64,000 nucleotides of DNA from Actinophytocola sp963840275 (GTDB taxonomy: Bacteria > Actinomycetota > Actinomycetes > Mycobacteriales > Pseudonocardiaceae), in NCBI GenBank assembly GCA_963840275.1, contig CAWIYK010000010.1, positions 248,001 through 312,000 on the forward strand. Reading direction: 5' to 3'. A model generated the notes under the pieces. The model searched no databases and was not told where the DNA came from. It worked only from the letters and a program-made list of their open reading frames with translations. Made by a program: the position numbers and the translations under genes. This document shows, in pieces, positions 59,053 to 64,000 of the stretch. Within the stretch, counting starts at the first letter, position 1. Every line of letters begins with the position of its first letter.

Positions 59053-61590
59053 GTGCACGTCAAGCGAAGAGTTCTGGTGGCGCTGGCCACCGCGGCGCTG
59101 GCCGTGACCGGAATCACCGCCCCGCACGCGTCCGCCGCGCCGAACCGCAGCGTGCCGCACGACTTCGGCAACGGGCCGGACCGCAACGAGGTCGCCGCGA
59201 CCGACCCCGGCGTGAGCGCCCGTGGCGCCGGGCCGACCGGTGAGAACAAGGTCGGCGTCCGGCAGGGCTACCCGAGGAAGACGCAGCTGCGGGTGTACCC
59301 GGAGGACGCGACCGACAAGTCGATCAAGCTGGGGCTGACGCCGTACCACGCGATCGCGCCGAAGCTGAACGCGCTGCAGAAGCGCAGCAACCGGATCTCC
59401 GTCGAGGTCGTCGGCCAGTCCGGTCTCGGCCGCGACCTGTACCTGGTCACGCTCACCGCGCCGGAGCGGGCCGGTGAGACCCGCCAGCAGGACGCCTGGC
59501 GCGAGCTGATCGAGAACGACCCGGCCCGCGCGGCGCGCGACCACCACCTCGACCGCGACTACAAGGCGCCGGTGTGGATCAACAACAACATCCACGGCAA
59601 CGAGTGGGAGGGCACCGACGCCGCCCTTCGCCAGATCGAGTACCTCGCGACCACCAACGACCCGGCGGCGAAGCGGCTGCTCGAGCACAGCCGGGTGTAC
59701 TTCAACGTCACCGCCAACCCGGACGGCCGCGCCGCCGGCACGCGGCAGAACGCCAACGGGTTCGACATGAACCGCGACTTCGCCACGTCGTCGCAGCCCG
59801 AGAGCCGCGCGATGCGGGACATGCTCATCGACACGCAGCCGGTGGTCACGCTGGACGAGCACGGGTACGTCGACGGCACGCTGATCGAGCCGACCGGCCC
59901 GCCGCACGGCCAGAACTACGACTTCGACCTGTACATCAAGCACGGCTACGCCAACGGGCTCGGCATGGAGGCGGCGGTCAAGGGGCTCGGCTACCCGGAG
60001 GCGCAGGACGTCGTGGTGCCGTTCCGCGACCTGCCGCCCGGCGAGTGGGACGGCTGGCCGCCGATCTTCACCGCGCAGTACGCGATGTACCACGGCGCGG
60101 TGTCCTACACCGTCGAGATTCCCTTGCAGGTCAACAACAGCGCGTACGACTCGCTGCCGGTCGAGGAGCTGCGCAGGCGCTCGGCGATCAACACCGACGT
60201 GTCCGAGGCGACCATGCGGTCGACGCTCAGCTACCTCGGCGCGCACCGGGTCGAGCTGGTGGACAACCAGATCGAGATCTTCCGGCGCGGCGCGGCCGGT
60301 GAGAGGCAGCGCTACATCCCGGACGGTTTCGTGCCCGGCTTCGGGCCGGAGGACCGGTTCACCACGTCGTTCCCGCGTGCCTACGTCATTCCGGCCGGCG
60401 CGACGCAGCGTTCGGCGACGGCCGCGGCGCGGCTGGTGGACCACCTGGTCACGCACGACGTCCGGGTGACCCAGGCGACGCGCGGGTTCTCGCTCGGCGG
60501 GCGCGCCTACCCGTCCGGGTCGTACCTCGTGGACATGCACCAGCCCAAGCGCGGACTCGCGAACGTGATGCTCGAGGCGGGCAAGGACCTGTCGGCCGAC
60601 GCGCCGCAGATGTATGACATCGCCGGGTGGAGCCACCGGTTGCTGTGGGGCGCGTCGGTGGACATCGTGCGGGGCGGCGACCTGCGGGTGCCGAGCCGAC
60701 CGGTGGCCGCGGCGTCGCCGACCGGTGGCGTGGATGCCGCGCCGGGGCGGGACCTCGCGCTCGCGGTGCGCGACGGCAAGGACGCGAGCGCGGTCAACGA
60801 CCTGCTCGGACGGGGCATCGCGCTGTCGCGGCGCGCGGACGGGACGGTGGTCGTGCCGGCGTCGGCGCGGGCTGCCGCCGGTGAGGTCGCGGACCGCTAC
60901 GGCGTGCGGTTCACCGTCGCGCCCCCGGGTGCGCCCGGCACCGTGCTGACCCGGCCGACGATCGCGGCCGCGGTGGCCGCCGACGAGCTGTTCGCGTTGC
61001 GGGACATGGGCTTCGACGTGCGGCCGGTGTCGACCGCGGTGCTCAACGGCGGGTTCGACCTGTCGCGGGTGGACGTACTCGTCGTGTCGGCCGGGCTGCG
61101 GTACGACCAGCTGACGCCGGCCGCCAGGGTCGGTGTCGACGCGCTGCTCGCGCGCGGCGGCGTGGTCACCAGAGGTGCGACCGGCTCACGGTTCAACGCG
61201 GACGCCGCGTTGCTGTCCGTGACAGCGGTGCCCGGCCGCGGCGACGCGAACGGGATCGTGTCGGTGGACAACTCGGGCGCGGCAGTGCTGACCGGCGCGA
61301 TGCCGGAGTCCTTCGTGTACTCGCCGCAGTGGTTCACCGGGTTGGGCGCCGACGTGCGGGTGGAGCAGCGGTACGGGCCGGGCAACCCGCTGATCGCGGG
61401 GCACTGGCTGCCGAACGACGACGGCTCCGGCGGGCCGTTGCTGGCCGGCGGGCAGGCGGCCGTGGTGTCGGGCGTGTCCGCCCGCGGGGCGCGGGTGCTG
61501 ATGTTCGGCACCGAGCCGTTGTTCCGTGCGCATCCGAAGGGCATGTACGCGCAGGTGGCGGCCGCGATCTTCTGGGGGGCGGCTGGGTAG
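59053..61590 (+). CDS. Secreted M14-family zinc carboxypeptidase
   Basis: 845 residues with signal peptide (KRRVLVALATAALAVTGITA). The M14 catalytic domain has INNNIHGNEWEGTDAALRQI (zinc ligands His181 and Glu184), YFNVTANPDGRAAGTRQNAN, GFDMNRDFATSSQPE (substrate-binding N-R), LDEHGY (third zinc ligand His), and VSYTVEIPL with catalytic Glu. A long C-terminal region (about 500-845) has no clear similarity and includes a glutamine-amidotransferase-like pattern around VDVLVVSAGLRYDQLTPAAR. GTG start with TGGAGGC upstream. Extracellular peptide processing. Confidence 0.85.
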   Translation: MHVKRRVLVALATAALAVTGITAPHASAAPNRSVPHDFGNGPDRNEVAATDPGVSARGAGPTGENKVGVRQGYPRKTQLRVYPEDATDKSIKLGLTPYHAIAPKLNALQKRSNRISVEVVGQSGLGRDLYLVTLTAPERAGETRQQDAWRELIENDPARAARDHHLDRDYKAPVWINNNIHGNEWEGTDAALRQIEYLATTNDPAAKRLLEHSRVYFNVTANPDGRAAGTRQNANGFDMNRDFATSSQPESRAMRDMLIDTQPVVTLDEHGYVDGTLIEPTGPPHGQNYDFDLYIKHGYANGLGMEAAVKGLGYPEAQDVVVPFRDLPPGEWDGWPPIFTAQYAMYHGAVSYTVEIPLQVNNSAYDSLPVEELRRRSAINTDVSEATMRSTLSYLGAHRVELVDNQIEIFRRGAAGERQRYIPDGFVPGFGPEDRFTTSFPRAYVIPAGATQRSATAAARLVDHLVTHDVRVTQATRGFSLGGRAYPSGSYLVDMHQPKRGLANVMLEAGKDLSADAPQMYDIAGWSHRLLWGASVDIVRGGDLRVPSRPVAAASPTGGVDAAPGRDLALAVRDGKDASAVNDLLGRGIALSRRADGTVVVPASARAAAGEVADRYGVRFTVAPPGAPGTVLTRPTIAAAVAADELFALRDMGFDVRPVSTAVLNGGFDLSRVDVLVVSAGLRYDQLTPAARVGVDALLARGGVVTRGATGSRFNADAALLSVTAVPGRGDANGIVSVDNSGAAVLTGAMPESFVYSPQWFTGLGADVRVEQRYGPGNPLIAGHWLPNDDGSGGPLLAGGQAAVVSGVSARGARVLMFGTEPLFRAHPKGMYAQVAAAIFWGAAG

Positions 61591-61593
61591 TGG

Positions 61594-61763
61594 TTGGCCT
61601 CCGGCCCCCGGTTTCCACGCTACCGGTCGGCACCGACGGTTTCGGGGACCCGGGGGCGGGGCTGTGGACAACTCCGGCGTCGTCGGCTGTGGACAACCAC
61701 CGTCGGCGGCGCCGGTTTTGTCGGTGGGTGGCGGTAGCGTGGGATTCGGGGGCCGGAGGCCAA
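61594..61763. repeat. Copy C of the inverted-repeat element with two DnaA-box-like motifs
   Basis: 170 bp bounded by perfect 17-bp inverted repeats (61594-61610 and 61747-61763), with inward extension sharing CCACGCTACCG and CACCGAC. Two central motifs TGTGGACAA (61663-61671 and 61688-61696), the reverse complement of the TTGTCCACA DnaA box. Begins 3 bp after the M14 gene stop and ends 6 bp before the stop of the convergent gene, thus it fills the intergenic gap between convergent genes. Confidence 0.86.
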
Positions 61764-61769
61764 ACCCCG

Positions 61770-62228
61770 TCAGGCCGACGGCATCAGCCGTCGAAAGAGA
61801 CGTCCCACGGGGTTCGCCCGCGCGCCCGGCGCGGTGCGTTGCAGCGCCACGAAGGCGGCGCCGATCGAGGCGACCTCCTCCGCACTGTCCGACGGCTCGG
61901 CGAGTCCCGCCGCCGTCGCCAGCATCCGGTGCTCCTCCTCGACGTACGAGCGCAAGCCACCCGCGTGTGCGTCCAGCAGTTCACGCAGCGCGGCGTTGTC
62001 CTCAGCGGCCCGGCGCCACGCGAGGCCGACCGCGTCGACCAGGTCGGTGTCGCGGTCTGCCTCGACCGTCGCCAGTTCGACCCGCGCGGACAGACGTTGC
62101 GTCCAGCGGTGGTGCAGTGCGAGCAGGAGCTCACGCTCGTCGCCGAACACCTCACCAGCCCGCAGTTCCCCCTGCTCGACCGCCGCGTCCAGTGCGTCTC
62201 TCCGCCGGTAGAAGTCTTGCCACCCCAT
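61770..62228 (-). CDS. Helical protein of unknown function
   Basis: 152 residues, predicted mostly helical: GWQDFYRRRDALDAAVEQGE, ERELLLALHHRWTQRLSARV, LAWRRAAEDNAALRELLDAH, YVEEEHRMLATAAGLAEPSD. No family recognised. ATG 62228 has GAGGGG 11 bp upstream; another possible start is 62264. It diverges from a TetR gene across a region with three operator copies, so it is a likely regulatory target. Confidence 0.6.
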   Translation of the reverse strand: MGWQDFYRRRDALDAAVEQGELRAGEVFGDERELLLALHHRWTQRLSARVELATVEADRDTDLVDAVGLAWRRAAEDNAALRELLDAHAGGLRSYVEEEHRMLATAAGLAEPSDSAEEVASIGAAFVALQRTAPGARANPVGRLFRRLMPSA

Positions 62229-62262
62229 GATTTCCCCTCGGCTCGTGGCCGTGATCTCGGTC

Positions 62263-62323
62263 ATACCGCCGGTCTTCGACATACCGTCGGTATGGCCGCA
62301 CAAGGCCAACGTACCACCGGTAT
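62263..62323. promoter_or_regulatory. Three TetR-type operators in divergent promoter
   Basis: Repeats of ATACCGnCGGTAT: ATACCGCCGGTCT (62263-62275), ATACCGTCGGTAT (62281-62293, perfect palindrome around its central T) and GTACCACCGGTAT (62311-62323). Spacings are 18 and 30 bp. They cover the region from the start of the 61770-62228 gene to 40 bp before the TetR ATG. Likely bound by the TetR protein encoded to the right. Confidence 0.72.
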
Positions 62324-62362
62324 GTGCCGGCCATGTGTCGTACGGTTGTGAGCGTGGTGACA

Positions 62363-62956
62363 ATGCGGTCAAGGCGCGTGGACTACACCGAGTCGACCAG
62401 GGAAGCTCTGGTGGACTCGGCGCTGGAGCTGTTCACCAAGCGGGGCTACTCCGCAACGTCGCTCGACACGATCGTCAAGCGCGCCCGCGTCACCAAAGGC
62501 GCGCTGTACCACCACTTCAGCGGCAAGCAGGCGCTCTTCGAGGCCGCGTTCGACCTCGTCGAGACGCGGGCGATCGCGCGGCTCACCACCGTGGTCGACG
62601 GCGACGGCTCAGCGTGGGAACGCGCGATGGCCGGCGTCCACGCCTACGTCGACGTCTGCCTCGACCCCGCCTACCAGCGGATCGTCATCCACGAGGCCCC
62701 CGTCGTGATGGGGTGGGAACGCTGGCGCGAGGCCGAGGAGCACTTCAGCTACGGCCTGGTCCGCGCGACCGTCGAGGCACTCGTCGACGGCGGTGAGATC
62801 GCGCCGCTGCCGGTGGAGGTCACCGCGCGCGTGCTGTTCGGCGCGCTGTCCGCCGGCGCGGAGGCGATCGCGGGCTCGTCGGACCCGAAGAAGACCGCCG
62901 CCGAGGTGACCCGCACCATCACCGCGGTCATGACGGGCATGCGCCGCGCGACGTGA
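62363..62956 (+). CDS. TetR/AcrR-family transcriptional regulator
   Basis: 197 residues: RVDYTESTREALVDSALELF, TKRGYSATSLDTIVKRARVT, KGALYHHFSGKQALFEAAFD. This is a normal TetR N-terminal HTH. C-terminal ligand domain follows with MAGVHAYVDVCLDPAYQRIV. ATG 62363 (or GTG 62354) with upstream three-copy operator, hence likely self-regulating and controlling the divergent gene. Stop overlaps the next GTG (62953-62956). Ligand unknown. Confidence 0.9.
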   Translation: MRSRRVDYTESTREALVDSALELFTKRGYSATSLDTIVKRARVTKGALYHHFSGKQALFEAAFDLVETRAIARLTTVVDGDGSAWERAMAGVHAYVDVCLDPAYQRIVIHEAPVVMGWERWREAEEHFSYGLVRATVEALVDGGEIAPLPVEVTARVLFGALSAGAEAIAGSSDPKKTAAEVTRTITAVMTGMRRAT

Positions 62957-63555
62957 GCACCCTGAGCTGGCCGACCGAGGCCGACGACGACCTGCGCGCG
63001 GCCGTGTTCCGGGTGCTGCACGACGTGGTCGCGGCCGGCGGCGCGGTCGGCTACCTGACACCACCGACGAGAGCGCAGGCCGACGACTGGCTCGACACCG
63101 CGCTCGCGGCCGTCCGCGCTGGCGACGCCGCGCTGGTGCTCGTCCTCATCGACGGCCGGGTCGAGGCCATGGGGACCTGGCGCCGCGACCCCGCGCCCGT
63201 GTTCCGCCGGTCCGCGGAGCTCGCCAAGATCATGGCGCACCCCTCGGCGCGGGGCCTCGGCCTCGGCCGACGCGTGGTCACCGCCCTGGTCGAGAACGCG
63301 CGGCACGCCGGGCTCGAGACGCTGACGCTCGGCGTCCGCGGCAACAACCACGGGACCATCGAGCTGTACGAGGAGCTCGGCTTCCACGTCTGGGGCCGGC
63401 TGCCGAACGTCATCGAGGTCGGCGACGAACGCTACGACGACGTGCGCATGACGCTGTCGCTCGGCCACGCGCCGGGCGTGCGGCTGCGCGGGTCGGCACC
63501 CGGCGGACCGGGCTCGAGCCCGTCGCGGGTCAGCCGCGGGCCAGTTCGAAGTTGA
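62953..63555 (+). CDS. GNAT-family N-acetyltransferase
   Basis: 200 residues: core ALVLVLIDGRVEAMGTWRRD, acetyl-CoA loop AHPSARGLGLGRRVVTALVE (R-G-x-G-x-x-R) and GVRGNNHGTIELYEELGFHV, then MTLSLGHAP near the end of the fold. The last 25 residues are low complexity. GTG start overlaps the TetR stop, so they are one transcript. Possible regulated small-molecule acetylation. Stop overlaps convergent lipB by 26 bp. Confidence 0.85.
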   Translation: MSTLSWPTEADDDLRAAVFRVLHDVVAAGGAVGYLTPPTRAQADDWLDTALAAVRAGDAALVLVLIDGRVEAMGTWRRDPAPVFRRSAELAKIMAHPSARGLGLGRRVVTALVENARHAGLETLTLGVRGNNHGTIELYEELGFHVWGRLPNVIEVGDERYDDVRMTLSLGHAPGVRLRGSAPGGPGSSPSRVSRGPVRS

Positions 63556-64000
63556 CGCCGGGGCTCGCCGGCGCCCAGCGGGGGAGCCAGCGGTCCGCGA
63601 CCGGCAGCGCGCCGCTCAGCGCTGCCAGCACGTGCCGCGTCGCGAGCGGCACGACCTCCGCGACCGACACCTGACGGCCCAGCTCCGCCGACAGCGACGT
63701 CACGCCGGCGTCGCGGATGCCGCACGGGACGATGCGGTCGAACGCGGCCAGGTCCGCGTCGCAGTTGATCTCGAAGCCGTGCATGGTCACGCCGCGCTGG
63801 ACGCGGATGCCGATGGCCGCGATCTTGCGTTCCGGGCGGCGGTCGTCGGCCGGCAGCCAGACGCCGCTGCGGCCCTCGACACGGCCGGTGCGCACGCCCA
63901 GCTCGTCACACACGGTGATCAACGCCTGCTCGACCCGCCGCACGTACTGCACGACGTCGACCGGGTCCGCCAGCTTCACGATGGGGTAGCCGACGAGCTG
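63530..64000 (-). CDS. lipB: Octanoyltransferase LipB, 5' end outside the window
   Basis: 157 codons in frame to the right edge: QLVGYPIVKLADPVDVVQYV...RRVEQALITVC, GRSGVWLPADDRRPERKIAA with catalytic Lys in RKIAAIGIRV, HGFEINCDADLAAF, IVPCGIRDAGVTSL with catalytic Cys (P-C-G-I). LipB moves octanoate from ACP to apo-proteins as the first step of lipoate synthesis. The next gene of the pair, lipA, is frameshifted 4.6 kb downstream on the same strand; the genes are usually adjacent. Confidence 0.93.
   Translation of the reverse strand, partial: QLVGYPIVKLADPVDVVQYVRRVEQALITVCDELGVRTGRVEGRSGVWLPADDRRPERKIAAIGIRVQRGVTMHGFEINCDADLAAFDRIVPCGIRDAGVTSLSAELGRQVSVAEVVPLATRHVLAALSGALPVADRWLPRWAPASPGVNFELARG

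Noticed and set aside
33478..61763. DnaA-box elements as an origin of replication
   Set aside because: No dnaA, dnaN, recF, gyrB or rpmH nearby, no dense box cluster, and copies are spread over 28 kb. Titration or other binding is a better hypothesis.
1..64000. CRISPR arrays, prophage or secondary-metabolite cluster
   Set aside because: No regularly spaced repeats, no phage structural genes, and the only FAS/PKS-type genes are the housekeeping FAS II set.

Overview
The window looks like chromosomal DNA from a high-GC actinomycete, most likely a member of the Pseudonocardiaceae. The evidence is frequent GTG starts, GTGA stop/start overlaps, Lsr2, DUF3145 and DUF3052 proteins, a DUF222-type HNH endonuclease, homomeric AceE, and a FasR-fabD-fabH-acpP-fabF fatty acid synthase II locus. 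There is no prophage, plasmid replication region or CRISPR array. The genus assignment is inference.

Region 1 (1-7.3 kb) is a galactoside locus: the tail of an FAH-fold enzyme, two damaged sugar ABC permeases, a GH36 alpha-galactosidase, a lactonase, a GH27 alpha-galactosidase fused to a lectin-like propeller, an SDR dehydrogenase, galactonate dehydratase (dgoD) and a broken DUF4380-like gene. Read together it suggests release of galactose and oxidation through galactonate, but several members carry internal deletions.

Region 2 (7.3-24.1 kb) holds single housekeeping or accessory genes: GNAT, a GcvT-type FAD oxidoreductase, FMN/F420 flavin-split-barrel proteins, a methyltransferase, Tex, a MarR/MFS pair with a palindromic operator over the regulator start, two PH-domain membrane proteins, and an erm-type rRNA methyltransferase. 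The erm-like gene is preceded by a short ORF with an Arg-Leu-Arg motif and a set of mutually exclusive hairpins, which looks like a complete macrolide-responsive translational attenuator.

Region 3 (24.2-33.3 kb) is an apparent operon of FAD-linked 2-hydroxyacid dehydrogenase, a ThDP enzyme and transhydrogenase subunits pntAB and pntB (no pntAA). It is followed by two nested insertions: an IS630-type element at the TA of the pntB stop codon, and an IS4-type element with 20-bp perfect ends and an 8-bp target duplication that splits an HNH gene.

Region 4 (33.4-46.4 kb): fadH, an isochorismatase-like gene, an MpaB-type gene, lsr2, a D-cysteine desulfhydrase/ACC deaminase-like gene, envelope proteins and the FAS-II locus with its FasR regulator. 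Region 5 (46.9-59 kb): aceE, DUF3052, a peroxiredoxin, tRNA-Val and small membrane proteins, then Lnt-like, TetR, NCS2 permease, DedA and lipA genes. Most of the genes in this stretch are broken by single-base frameshifts, including aceE and lipA, which are rarely dispensable. Sequence error is therefore a serious alternative to gene decay. Region 6 (59-64 kb): an M14 metallocarboxypeptidase, a TetR gene with three operators, a GNAT and the start-truncated lipB.

Three copies of a 163-172 bp intergenic element (33.5, 41.2 and 61.6 kb) have perfect 16-17 bp terminal inverted repeats and each carries a central pair of motifs matching the actinobacterial DnaA box. I do not recognise this element. 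It and the erm leader are the two most interesting signals in the window.
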